DNA of 12,643 bases, taken from contig DKQU01000075.1 in the NCBI GenBank assembly GCA_002471865.1, positions 1 to 12,643 on the forward strand. The letters are read 5' to 3'. The translations under genes and the position numbers were made by a program. How positions within the stretch are numbered: position 1 is the stretch's first letter; each line of letters opens with the position of its first letter. Shown piece after piece: positions 1 to 7,906 of this stretch. The DNA is from Fidelibacterota bacterium UBA7300. GTDB taxonomy: Bacteria; Fidelibacterota; Marinisomatia; Marinisomatales; UBA2128. The notes under the pieces are model-generated. The model saw only the letters and a program-made list of their open reading frames with translations. It had not been told where the DNA came from and made no database searches.

Positions 1-168
1 TACAAGCTCTTTAAGCCCGGGCTCGTAAATAGGTATGTCGCCAGCTAATAATTGATTAATTTTATCTTCATCAATATCCGTACAAATTACATTATTACCA
101 AAATCTGACAGCCCAGCTCCTGTTACTAAACCGACATATCCGGTACCTATTACAGAAATACGCTTCAC
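1..168 (-). CDS. ugd: UDP-glucose 6-dehydrogenase, N-terminal 56 codons (cut by window edge)
   Basis: Only the first 56 codons are in the window. They read as the start of a nucleotide-sugar dehydrogenase: a beta strand into the NAD-binding Rossmann loop IGTGYVG (residues 7-13), an acidic residue after the second strand (TDIDEDKI, about residues 30-37), and IPIYEPGL (about 46-53), all characteristic of the UDP-glucose/GDP-mannose dehydrogenase family. The enzyme oxidises UDP-glucose to UDP-glucuronate in the cytoplasm with NAD+, feeding polysaccharide or lipid-sugar synthesis. The start is GTG at 166-168, because the overlapping ATG at 168-170 runs straight into TGA. GGGAG at 173-177 is a close ribosome binding site. 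The gene has its own promoter-like signal upstream and is probably transcribed separately from the vWA gene. Related UDP-N-acetylmannosamine or GDP-mannose dehydrogenases cannot be fully excluded from this fragment. Confidence 0.88.
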   Translation of the reverse strand, partial: MKRISVIGTGYVGLVTGAGLSDFGNNVICTDIDEDKINQLLAGDIPIYEPGLKELV

Positions 169-192
169 ATCTCTCCCGCTTTTACTATAATA

Positions 193-221
193 AAGATATC
201 ACTTCCTATTGAGAAAGTCAA
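193..221 (-). promoter_or_regulatory. Sigma-70-like promoter for the ugd gene
   Basis: On the minus strand, TTGACT (216-221) is followed after exactly 17 bases by TATCTT (193-198), and the ugd GTG codon lies about 25 bases further on. The -35 box matches the consensus at five of six positions and the -10 box at four of six. It sits in the 68-base gap after the vWA gene, the expected place for a new transcription unit. No experimental support is available here. Confidence 0.45.
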
Positions 222-231
222 ACTGTTTGAC
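217..231. repeat. Perfect 7-bp palindrome overlapping the ugd -35 box
   Basis: GTCAAAC and GTTTGAC flank a single central base, giving a 15-base perfect inverted repeat. Its right arm, read on the minus strand, contains the TTGAC of the candidate -35 box, so it could be a repressor operator. As RNA from the upstream vWA gene it would form a 6-bp stem with a three-base loop followed by UUUCUC, so a weak terminator is the alternative. The sequence alone cannot separate the two. Confidence 0.45.
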
Positions 232-236
232 CCGGG

Positions 237-2378
237 CTATTGAAGTCCCCATTTTCTTCGTAATATCCATTCAGTCGTCAGTAGCAGTAGAAGTAATATC
301 ATTAACGGTAACCAATGGCTTATTTTTCTGGTTGAAGAAAGTACGTCTTCTCTTGTATTTAGTTCCAAGTTGTTGGCAACTTCTTTCCTACTTATCCAGG
401 AATGATATGTGCCTCCGCTTTTGTTAGCTATAGTTTCTAGAGTCTGTCTGGCAAGATATACACGATTTAGTTCTACCTGACTCTCCTCAACATTAAAGCT
501 TCCTGATGTTGTCTGCTGCACACCTTTACTTTTAATGACAGAAATAACATACTGGTATTCTCCAGGTTGAAAAGCGTGAAATCCTCCTTGCCACTGTCTA
601 TCTTCTTCAGAATAACTAAGGTGAACAGATTCTTCTTTTCCATCTTTATCAATAACAGTCATTGTTACTTGACCCTCACGTTTATCAGGGTTTTCCAGTG
701 AAAGGATAGTACCGTTAACATGGACAGGTTCTCCCTGTTGATAAGTGGTTTTATTCAGTCGGAAATAAAGTGTCTCTGCACCTGTTGTACCCGCTAACCA
801 GTTGAAAAGTCGCTTCCACCATAAATGAATAAACTGTTGATCGGAAAATCGAAGAGTTTTATAATACAGTGACCAAAGATCACTTGATAAAAAAGCTGCT
901 ACACGACGGTTAATTTTACTCTTAGAAGTCCTATGAACACCGATTGTAAACAGTGACAATTCATTTGTTCCTTCAATAAATGCGACGGTCTTAACCGTTT
1001 CTGTATTGGGTTCGGCAAATATTGACAGGTTTATAGGTGGCAATGATATTTCTTCTAATCTTGCAGATAATCCGGAAAAAAGTGGGTGGTGAACTGCTTC
1101 TTTGTTAAAGTGTGGCTTTCCAGTTACTTGGTTTGTTTTAGTAAGTGACACTTGTAAGCCTAAAATGGACAACATGCCAGGCAGCATTTCACCTTCTACA
1201 CTCGATCCTGAAATAAAAGCCAATGAAGTTTCTTTTCTGTCTAACTTAAGCCTAAAATCTTCTACCCATCTTCCACTCATGTTCTTACTAGGAGCATTAT
1301 CGAGAATGACCAAGTCATAATCGGTTCGCCAAAACATTGCTATAGATTTTGACCATCCCGATTTAGTTTTAACATAATGATCAACTAAAAATCGTTCTTC
1401 ACTTTCTAATATCCGTTTTATCAGTCCGCTGTTAGGAGACACTCCTCCAGTTACTAATGCAACACGAAACTGATCATTTAATGCAGTAATTTTAAAAGAA
1501 CTTCGATTATTTGTGATATTTGTCTCTCTGCGAAGGGATGAAACCTGCACATTGAATAGATTCTCACCCAAATTATTGAGTGGAAATTGGAACTTAACCA
1601 TTCTTACAGATCCTTGTCCTGTCAATTTAATAGTCTTTGTACCGAGTACTTCATCACCTTTTCTTAATGTTACGTGAACGTCTTCTTTAAAATCACCAAC
1701 TGAAGATATTTTAGCTGTTACTATTATCTGATCTCCTCGAACCGCAATGGTAGGTGCATTCACTTTCTCTAAATGAATATCCAATAAGGGAGTATTATTA
1801 CCGAAACCGACTATGTGAGCTGGAAATCCTTTTTCAGCAACTATTTTAGGAGATTCACTACCACTAGTTATTTGACCATCCGTTACTAAAACAACTCCAG
1901 CAATATATCTATCTGCAGACAAATATGAATCATCATCCATAATTGAATAAATATCAGTTGACGGCTCCATGAAATCAATATCTTGTGAAATTGAATGTAG
2001 TTCTTGAATCTCTGAACCGAATGAATACAATTTAATTAGAACATCATTATTAATATCTGCAGCTTTCTCCTTAATTTCTGAGATAATTTCAACATAACCG
2101 TTCTTTAGTGCATCAGGTGACAGAGATGGGTGATGTGCCGCACTGACAGAGTTATCTAAATATATCCTGACTTCAGGAAGCTTCTTCAGCTTCGTTATAT
2201 GGGGTAGTGTAATATCTGCAATGAGAAGTAGTACAAAACCGAACATAAGTAAACGAAGGATTAATAATAATCGCCACCCTTTTTTGTTACCAGCATTCAT
2301 CTTTTTGTATGACAATACAGAAACAATTACAAACAAAACTACAAAAATCAATAAAAACCAATGCGAAATACTCAACAT
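237..2378 (-). CDS. Three-pass membrane protein with vWA domain and amidotransferase-like region
   Basis: This 713-residue protein has two N-terminal membrane segments (about residues 6-23 and 36-55), a large external part and a C-terminal membrane segment (about 689-706) ending in a basic tail. A von Willebrand factor A domain follows the second segment: the metal-ion adhesion motif DxSxS is D75-S77-S79, a candidate threonine is T141, and the third loop is VTDGQ at 165-169. An Ig-like beta region (about 203-300) leads into a segment resembling the class I glutamine amidotransferase fold (about 303-525), then another beta-rich domain. There is no cysteine in the whole protein, so this fold cannot use an amidotransferase nucleophile. 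The order of parts matches large vWA membrane proteins common in FCB bacteria, whose function is not established; a role in envelope assembly is inference. It lies 20 bases after tsaD with no clear ribosome binding site. Confidence 0.75.
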   Translation of the reverse strand: MLSISHWFLLIFVVLFVIVSVLSYKKMNAGNKKGWRLLLILRLLMFGFVLLLIADITLPHITKLKKLPEVRIYLDNSVSAAHHPSLSPDALKNGYVEIISEIKEKAADINNDVLIKLYSFGSEIQELHSISQDIDFMEPSTDIYSIMDDDSYLSADRYIAGVVLVTDGQITSGSESPKIVAEKGFPAHIVGFGNNTPLLDIHLEKVNAPTIAVRGDQIIVTAKISSVGDFKEDVHVTLRKGDEVLGTKTIKLTGQGSVRMVKFQFPLNNLGENLFNVQVSSLRRETNITNNRSSFKITALNDQFRVALVTGGVSPNSGLIKRILESEERFLVDHYVKTKSGWSKSIAMFWRTDYDLVILDNAPSKNMSGRWVEDFRLKLDRKETSLAFISGSSVEGEMLPGMLSILGLQVSLTKTNQVTGKPHFNKEAVHHPLFSGLSARLEEISLPPINLSIFAEPNTETVKTVAFIEGTNELSLFTIGVHRTSKSKINRRVAAFLSSDLWSLYYKTLRFSDQQFIHLWWKRLFNWLAGTTGAETLYFRLNKTTYQQGEPVHVNGTILSLENPDKREGQVTMTVIDKDGKEESVHLSYSEEDRQWQGGFHAFQPGEYQYVISVIKSKGVQQTTSGSFNVEESQVELNRVYLARQTLETIANKSGGTYHSWISRKEVANNLELNTREDVLSSTRKISHWLPLMILLLLLLTTEWILRRKWGLQ

Positions 2379-2398
2379 CTTTTATAGCAGTAAAATAT

Positions 2399-3394
2399 TC
2401 AGTTCTTAAGACTCAAATTAGGTGCAGTAGTAAAATGATCTGAAGTTAGACTGTTTTTCTTCATGTAAATTTCTCCCAGAAATGCTACCATTGCTCCGTT
2501 ATCAGTACAATATTTAGACTCTGGGAAAAAAAGTTTACAGTCTGAAAGAACTTCTTGAACTTCCATCCTGAGGCGATTGTTTGCAGCCACTCCTCCAGCC
2601 AAAACTATAGTTTTAATTCCACTTTTCATCACTGCCATTTGAAGTTTATTAGCTAAAATTTCCACAATTGATCGCTGATAACTTGCAGCAATGTCCGAAA
2701 GCAAAACTTTTGTTCCATTCCTTTCGATTTTTTCCAAATAATAACGAAGTGCAGTCTTCAATCCACTAAAACTGAACTCGATTTCATTCGATTTTCTGAA
2801 AGCTTGCGGAAATGATACAGCATTTTCATTACCTTTCAAAGCTGCAGTTTCAATGGCCGGACCTCCAGGAAATGCTAACCCCAATAATCGAGCCCCCTTA
2901 TCAAAAGCTTCACCTACTGCGTCATCCCTTGTTTCACCTAGGAGTGAATATTTTCCGATTCCTTTCACCTGACAAATCTGTGTATGACCCCCTGAAACCA
3001 AGAGACACAAGAACGGATATTCTAACTCCGGGCAAGCTATGAAGTTCGCAAAAATATGCGCCTCAAGGTGATTGATCCCCAAACATCTAATTCCCAATCC
3101 TTGAGAAAATCCCCGAGCAAAATTAACACCGGTCAATAAAGCACCCATGAGACCAGGACCTCTTGTCACTGCTATACCGTCTAATTCGTTACAAGTTATT
3201 TCCGCTTCCTTCAATACATGCTTTACAGTTGACGACAGACACTTCTCATGCTCACGTGAAGCCATCTCGGGGACGACACCTCCAAACCGCTCGTGGATTG
3301 ACTGAACCCATGTGAAAGATGAAAGTATTTCCCCATCACGACAGATGGCTGAAGCAGTCTCATCGCATGAGGTTTCGATACCTAGAATTATCAC
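2399..3394 (-). CDS. tsaD: tRNA N6-adenosine threonylcarbamoyltransferase TsaD
   Basis: TsaD transfers the threonylcarbamoyl group from threonylcarbamoyl-AMP to A37 of tRNAs reading ANN codons, making t6A, together with TsaB and TsaE, in the cytoplasm. The 331-residue protein has the usual family length and all landmark motifs: GIETSCDET (5-13), the metal-binding H109-x3-H113 in NHLEAH, the SGGHT loop (134-138), the DDAVGEAFDK segment (157-166), AGGVAANNRLR (266-276) and D298 in TDNGA, which completes the metal site. The start is GTG at 3392-3394; it overlaps the stop of the YbbR-like gene as GTGA, so translation is probably coupled to that gene. TsaB and TsaE are not in this window. Confidence 0.97.
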   Translation of the reverse strand: MIILGIETSCDETASAICRDGEILSSFTWVQSIHERFGGVVPEMASREHEKCLSSTVKHVLKEAEITCNELDGIAVTRGPGLMGALLTGVNFARGFSQGLGIRCLGINHLEAHIFANFIACPELEYPFLCLLVSGGHTQICQVKGIGKYSLLGETRDDAVGEAFDKGARLLGLAFPGGPAIETAALKGNENAVSFPQAFRKSNEIEFSFSGLKTALRYYLEKIERNGTKVLLSDIAASYQRSIVEILANKLQMAVMKSGIKTIVLAGGVAANNRLRMEVQEVLSDCKLFFPESKYCTDNGAMVAFLGEIYMKKNSLTSDHFTTAPNLSLKN

Positions 3395-4371
3395 TCAGGG
3401 ACTCTAGTAACTACTAATTCAATATTTTTTGGTGAAAGGTCTGAATAACCACGGATATCTTTTGGATGTATTACTGTCGGTTCATAATAAGCTTGAGATC
3501 TTCGCCATTTTAGAAAATCTATAGAAACTATGATATCAGAAGCATCAATGTTAGCTATATAATCAACTCCCCCCTTTACAGTTAATGAAACAACAGATGG
3601 ATTAGGATATACTTTCAATTCTGCTGGTTCATTTAGAAGCTGAACAGGGATCTCTGTAATGATTCTTTCTCCAATACTTTGTATATCAGCTTGAATTAAT
3701 ATACTAGCAGGTGAAACTTCTACTGTTTGAGGAAAATCAACATCTAAATCTACAGTAACATTTAAATCTGAAGTGAGCCCTTTAAATTCATGCCATTTAG
3801 TAGAAACTATTTTTACAGGAATAACTTCTGTCTTAGGTCCTTTAAGTTCTATGCTTCTTGGAGAGTAAATGTTCGGCCCGACTTGAATAAAGCCTAGTGC
3901 AGGTTTTATCGACACATTGATACGAACTGGTACTGAACGCTCAGCATTGTCATCGAGGGCAATATGAATAGAATCAGGTTGAACAATGCTAATAAATTGA
4001 ATATCAAAACCATCTGGGATAACAATTTTATCAGGATGTTCTTTATAATAGTTATTTAAATCGAAATCATACTCGGTTTTAATTCTGTCTAGATCTAATA
4101 CCAGTTTAAAATTAGACAGTGGCTTTAGCAACAAAGATTGAAAGAGAGCTCTTCCTGTACCTCTGAATCTTACTTCAGCAGTAGGAACAATTTCAGCACT
4201 TAAGGTTTTACGAGCAGGAATATTTCTAATTTCGATGGGAATATCAAACGTATGAATATACTCTCTCTCCGAAACTACTAAAAACCACAAAAGAAGCGCG
4301 AAAAAAAAGGCACCAGCCCAAAGCCTTAAGTGCCCTTTCTTCCAAATATGTTTGTTAACGGGGAGTTTCAT
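3391..4371 (-). CDS. YbbR/CdaR-like membrane-anchored protein
   Basis: The 326-residue product starts with a short basic segment and one membrane helix (about residues 16-33, AGAFFFALLLWFLVV), followed by an entirely extracytoplasmic beta-rich region. At least three YbbR-type repeats can be seen: about 40-115, 145-215 and 235-290, each with a short strand such as IPIEIRN, VPVRINV or IPVQLLN followed by a proline or glycine turn and a VxxxG-type strand. In Firmicutes the YbbR protein CdaR binds and regulates the diadenylate cyclase CdaA. In FCB bacteria its role is not known, and no cyclase gene is present in this window. It starts 35 bases after rpsA, with AGGA only two bases before the ATG, and overlaps tsaD by four bases, so it belongs to the rpsA-tsaD transcript. 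Confidence 0.85.
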   Translation of the reverse strand: MKLPVNKHIWKKGHLRLWAGAFFFALLLWFLVVSEREYIHTFDIPIEIRNIPARKTLSAEIVPTAEVRFRGTGRALFQSLLLKPLSNFKLVLDLDRIKTEYDFDLNNYYKEHPDKIVIPDGFDIQFISIVQPDSIHIALDDNAERSVPVRINVSIKPALGFIQVGPNIYSPRSIELKGPKTEVIPVKIVSTKWHEFKGLTSDLNVTVDLDVDFPQTVEVSPASILIQADIQSIGERIITEIPVQLLNEPAELKVYPNPSVVSLTVKGGVDYIANIDASDIIVSIDFLKWRRSQAYYEPTVIHPKDIRGYSDLSPKNIELVVTRVPE

Positions 4372-4406
4372 AATCCTATTGCATATACCCCAGATCGATT
4401 GCTGGC

Positions 4407-6383
4407 CTATTTCTCGGTATCTTCATCCCCCTCGATTTCATTTTCTGAATCTTTGGGTTTATCTTTAGTAATATCAGCATCTTCTTTTTCATCTATAGAT
4501 GAGTTATCAACCGTTACATTTTCTGTCTGTTGACTTTCATCCGAGGAATCTTTATTAGCTTCATCTTTAACAATTTCTTCAGATTGATCTACTTCTACTT
4601 CAGGAGGAATATTCTCAAGACTCAATATTACTTTTTTATCTTCAGGACTTACTTCAGTTACTTTACATTCTAATTCAGTCCCCTCTTTAAATCGAGAAAG
4701 AACATTCTTCCGTTCATTTTGAGGGAAAGTTCTGGCAGGAATAATTCCTTCAACGTTAAACTCCATTTGAAGAATGACCCCTTTATCCAACACCCGAATA
4801 ATTTTTCCTTTCACTTTTTTCTCTATTTCAAAATGATCTAAAATATCAGGCCATGGATCTGGCTTCAACTGTTTTAGACCTAACGCAATTCTACGATTTT
4901 CGTGGGATACTTCTAAAACTTCAACCTCAAGTTCCTGACCTGTTTCCACAACTTCCTTGGGGTGTCGAATTACTTTTGTCCAGGAAAGGTCTGAAACATG
5001 AATAAGACCATCTACACCTTCTACTAATTCTACAAATGCTCCAAACTGAGCCAGATTTCGTACTATACCCTTTTGTCGACTGCCTATGGGATATTTTTCG
5101 ACTATGTCTTCCCATGGATCCGGTTCCAACTGTTTAAAACCTAAGGCAATTTTCCTCTCATCAGTATTGATGGTAAGTACCTGAGCTTCTACTTCACCAT
5201 TGAGCTGAACAACTTCAGTTGGGTGGTGAATATTTCTACCCCATGACATTTCGGAAACATGTACGAGCCCTTCAATACCCTTTTCAATTTCCACAAAAGC
5301 ACCATAATTAGTAATACTTACTACCTTACCTTTTATATTACTCCCTACAGGATATTTTTCTATGATTCCTTCCCATGGATGAGGAGAGAGCTGTTTTAAT
5401 CCAAGTGATATTCTCTGTCTCTCTAAGTCAATGTCTATAACTTTCACTGTAATTTCTTCACCAACTTCTACCATTTCATTGGGATGTTTAACTCTTCCCC
5501 AAGAAAGATCAGTAATATGTAGCAGACCATCAAATCCCCCAAGATCTACAAACACTCCAAAATCTGTGACATTCTTTACTCTACCATCAAGAATACTCCC
5601 TACCTCTATCTCTTTAAGTAAAGATTCCCTCTTTTCCATCAGACTGTCTTCTAAAAGGGCTTTTCGAGAAATAACTATGTTTTTTCGAAGTTGATTTACC
5701 TTAACAATTCTGAACTCCATCTCCTTGCCGAGTAATTCATCAAAATCAGGTATAGGATGGACATCTATTTGTGAACCGGGTAAAAAGGCTTGGATTCCAT
5801 CAACCTCAACTATCATACCTCCTTTTATGCGACGAGAAATAGTGCCTGACACTGTTCCACCACTGGAGAAAGTATCTAAAATATTATTCCAAGTTCGGAA
5901 CCAGTCCGCTTTATCTTTAGAAAGAATAGTCTGACCGTTTTCGTCTTCTAAGCGCTCAAGATAAACCTCAACGACATCTCCTATTGCAGGCATGTTTTTA
6001 GTAGTAAATTCGGAACGAGGAATAACTCCTTCGGATTTGAATCCAATATCCATAATAATCTCTTTTTCATTTTGGCCAATCACCCTGCCTTCGATGATCT
6101 TTTTCCCAGCAATATCTGAAATTGTATCGACATATTTCTGTAAAATATTAGAATCTAACTGATCAACTAATTCTTCCGAAGTATCCAAATCTGAAACATG
6201 AACCTGACGAATATCATTAAAGAGGTCTGAATCTAAATAATCAATAAGCTCCCCATTTACTTCCTCATGTAGTTCATCTGATTCTTCAGTAATTTCGTCT
6301 AATTCCTCAGGTGACTCTTCTGCTTCTACCAGAATGTCTTCTTGTACCTCTTCTGATTCAGTTATCTGTTTTTCGTCAGTCAT
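4407..6383 (-). CDS. rpsA: 30S ribosomal protein S1 with six S1 domains
   Basis: S1 binds mRNA leaders and brings them to the 30S subunit. The 658-residue protein has six OB-fold S1 domains at about 96-157, 176-241, 262-331, 347-418, 434-505 and 521-590. Domains 3 to 5 are the most alike and show the RNA-binding GxFV and GLxHxSxxSW patterns; linkers after them share a K/QQLxPxPW motif. Two highly acidic extensions make it longer than the roughly 560 residues of E. coli S1: residues 1-90 and a Glu/Asp/Ser-rich tail from about 595. The start is fixed because an in-frame TAA lies directly before the ATG; AAAGGAG (6398-6404) is 14 bases upstream, an unusually long spacing. It follows cmk by 24 bases, a gene pair seen in many bacteria. 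Confidence 0.96.
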   Translation of the reverse strand: MTDEKQITESEEVQEDILVEAEESPEELDEITEESDELHEEVNGELIDYLDSDLFNDIRQVHVSDLDTSEELVDQLDSNILQKYVDTISDIAGKKIIEGRVIGQNEKEIIMDIGFKSEGVIPRSEFTTKNMPAIGDVVEVYLERLEDENGQTILSKDKADWFRTWNNILDTFSSGGTVSGTISRRIKGGMIVEVDGIQAFLPGSQIDVHPIPDFDELLGKEMEFRIVKVNQLRKNIVISRKALLEDSLMEKRESLLKEIEVGSILDGRVKNVTDFGVFVDLGGFDGLLHITDLSWGRVKHPNEMVEVGEEITVKVIDIDLERQRISLGLKQLSPHPWEGIIEKYPVGSNIKGKVVSITNYGAFVEIEKGIEGLVHVSEMSWGRNIHHPTEVVQLNGEVEAQVLTINTDERKIALGFKQLEPDPWEDIVEKYPIGSRQKGIVRNLAQFGAFVELVEGVDGLIHVSDLSWTKVIRHPKEVVETGQELEVEVLEVSHENRRIALGLKQLKPDPWPDILDHFEIEKKVKGKIIRVLDKGVILQMEFNVEGIIPARTFPQNERKNVLSRFKEGTELECKVTEVSPEDKKVILSLENIPPEVEVDQSEEIVKDEANKDSSDESQQTENVTVDNSSIDEKEDADITKDKPKDSENEIEGDEDTEK

Positions 6384-6397
6384 TTAATGATATTTAA

Positions 6398-6404
6398 CTC
6401 CTTT
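6398..6404 (-). promoter_or_regulatory. Distant ribosome binding site of rpsA
   Basis: AAAGGAG on the minus strand is the only good Shine-Dalgarno sequence before rpsA. It stands 14 bases from the ATG instead of the usual 5-9. No in-frame start lies between the two, because the codon just before the ATG is a stop. Weak or displaced sites are known for rpsA in other bacteria, where S1 represses its own translation; the same control here is inference. Confidence 0.55.
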
Positions 6405-6407
6405 CTA

Positions 6408-7064
6408 TCAACTGTTTCTTACTTTTTCAACTATGAAGGCGACCTGTTCTTCAAATGTCATATCTGTTGTATCAACTAAAATGGCATCATCTGCTCGTGT
6501 GAGTGGAGAATGCATTCTTCCAGAATCAATTCCATCACGTCGCTTCAAATCTTTTATTAACTCTTCCTTAGAAAGTTCAATTCCTAACTTCTTCAAATCT
6601 AATCCTCGCCTTTCACCCCGCACTTCATAACTTGCAGAAATGTAAAACTTGAAGTCAGCTTCAGGAAAAACAACCGTGCCGATATCCCTTCCTTCTACGA
6701 CAGCATCTTTTCCATCAGCAATCCGTCTTTGTATAGTTACCATCTCTTCCCTTACTGAAGGCAAAGCACTTACAGCACTGACATGATCCGTCACTTCGGT
6801 TCTTCGGATTTCTTCTGAAACATCATTACCGTTAAGAAAAGTCTTAGATTCTCCATCAGATTCTTCTACAGAGATCTTAAGGTTTTGTAAAACACCTCTT
6901 ACATCACCTTCCACATTAGGATCAATGCCGGCATTTAAAACTGCTAATGTAACAGCTCTGTACATAGCACCAGTATCCAGGTAAATGAAGCTGAGTTGAT
7001 GAGCCACTTTTTTTGCTGTAGTACTCTTACCGGAAGCTGCAGGCCCATCAATTGCAATAATCAC
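6408..7064 (-). CDS. cmk: Cytidylate kinase
   Basis: Cmk phosphorylates CMP and dCMP with ATP, recycling pyrimidine nucleotides in the cytoplasm. The 218-residue protein opens with the P-loop IAIDGPAASGKST (residues 3-15, with K13), then YLDTGAMYRA (nucleotide-monophosphate binding), GRDIGTVVFP (about 124-133), a basic lid region with RGERR, and SPLTRADDA near the C terminus. I start the gene at GTG 7062-7064: AAAGGAG (7073-7079) lies eight bases upstream and the protein then begins MIIAIDGP, as usual in the family. An in-frame TTG at 7080-7082 would overlap that ribosome binding site and is unlikely. It begins after a 116-base gap, possibly with its own promoter, and is followed by rpsA. Confidence 0.95.
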   Translation of the reverse strand: MIIAIDGPAASGKSTTAKKVAHQLSFIYLDTGAMYRAVTLAVLNAGIDPNVEGDVRGVLQNLKISVEESDGESKTFLNGNDVSEEIRRTEVTDHVSAVSALPSVREEMVTIQRRIADGKDAVVEGRDIGTVVFPEADFKFYISASYEVRGERRGLDLKKLGIELSKEELIKDLKRRDGIDSGRMHSPLTRADDAILVDTTDMTFEEQVAFIVEKVRNS

Positions 7065-7180
7065 GTCACTTACTCCTTTCAATCCTGCTGTGATGGAAGA
7101 ATGAATCGAACAATTCCACTTCTCAAAAAGCTTGGGAAGTTACTTAGTTGACTTTGAAAACCCAAATATAATCACCTTAA
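7065..7180. other. 116-base gap between rluB and cmk, possible internal promoter region
   Basis: This is the only sizeable gap inside the run from NlpC/P60 to the vWA gene. On the minus strand it contains TATATTTG (7163-7170), which fits the TAnnTTTG -7 box of Bacteroidota promoters, but I see no convincing partner upstream. TTGAGA, 17 bases and then CATTCT is a weak sigma-70 alternative closer to cmk. A 7-bp stem (7118-7124 with 7134-7140, one G-U pair, ten-base loop) forms only in plus-strand RNA and has no T-run. The cmk ribosome binding site is at 7073-7079. The gap may mark a second promoter; the evidence is weak. Confidence 0.25.
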
Positions 7181-7906
7181 TTAAACTATATCAGAAACTG
7201 CCATTTTACCCCTAAGTGACAGTATTTCTTCTTCGGAAAGTCTTCTCCAATGACCGGGCTTCAAACCTTTAGTTGTAATACCTCCAAACGATGTTCTCTG
7301 CAAAGCTAAAACTTTGTACCCCAAAGAACTGAATATTCTACGTACTTCGCGCTTTTTCCCTTCTGTTAATTTCAGTTCTATTTCCGTTACAGTTTTACTC
7401 ACTTCATTCTGAGATAAAACATCTCCCCTTCCAACTTCATCTGAACCGATGATTACTCCTGAGTTAATGTGCTCTATTTCATCATTTGACAGGAGTCCTT
7501 GAAAGTGCACTCTATATACTTTCTCCACCTGATACTTAGGATGTGTCAATCGATTTGAAAGATCACCGTCATTCGTGAGCAATAGCACTCCAGTGGTGTC
7601 TTTGTCTAAACGACCGATGGGAAAGAGACGTTTATTTGTTTGAACAAGCTCCATTACTGTCTTACGATTATGTGTATCATGTGTAGTGGTGATGTAATCA
7701 GCAGGTTTGTTAAGTACAATTATCTCAGGTTCATGTTGGAAGATCATTTCCTGATCATCTAGCATTATAGTGTCTTCTGGCATCAAAGAAAAAAAAGGGT
7801 TCTCTTCAACCTCTCCATTGATATGAACTCTGCCTGAACGAATGATTTTTTCGCACTTGCGTCGGGACGCTACTCCACACGAAGCAAGATACCTATTCAG
7901 CCGCAT
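7181..7906 (-). CDS. rluB: 23S rRNA pseudouridine synthase, RsuA/RluB family
   Basis: This 241-residue enzyme isomerises a specific uridine in rRNA. It starts with an S4 RNA-binding domain (about residues 1-48, MRLNRYLA and the SGRVHING turn), then has the catalytic domain with IVLNKPA (63-69), the catalytic-loop motif PIGRLDKDTTG (96-106, catalytic D101), LTNDG, and the C-terminal EGKKREVRRIF and the LQRTSFGGI strand. This order defines the RsuA/RluB/RluE/RluF family. RluB (23S U2605 in E. coli numbering) is the likeliest member because of the S4 domain and the scpA-scpB neighbourhood, but RluE or RsuA cannot be excluded. Its start overlaps the end of scpB by 14 bases, so translation is likely coupled. 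Confidence 0.9.
   Translation of the reverse strand: MRLNRYLASCGVASRRKCEKIIRSGRVHINGEVEENPFFSLMPEDTIMLDDQEMIFQHEPEIIVLNKPADYITTTHDTHNRKTVMELVQTNKRLFPIGRLDKDTTGVLLLTNDGDLSNRLTHPKYQVEKVYRVHFQGLLSNDEIEHINSGVIIGSDEVGRGDVLSQNEVSKTVTEIELKLTEGKKREVRRIFSSLGYKVLALQRTSFGGITTKGLKPGHWRRLSEEEILSLRGKMAVSDIV

Noticed and set aside
4850..5400. Repeated DNA around CCATGG-containing segments, spaced about 250 bases apart
   Set aside because: These are the homologous linkers between S1 domains (PxPW motif) inside rpsA, not mobile or CRISPR repeats.
7065..7082. Upstream TTG start that would lengthen cmk by six codons
   Set aside because: That start overlaps the AAAGGAG ribosome binding site; GTG at 7064 has ideal spacing and gives the normal family N terminus.
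7118..7140. Hairpin considered as a terminator between rluB and cmk
   Set aside because: The full 7-bp stem forms only in plus-strand RNA, has a ten-base loop and no T-run, while both flanking genes are on the minus strand.
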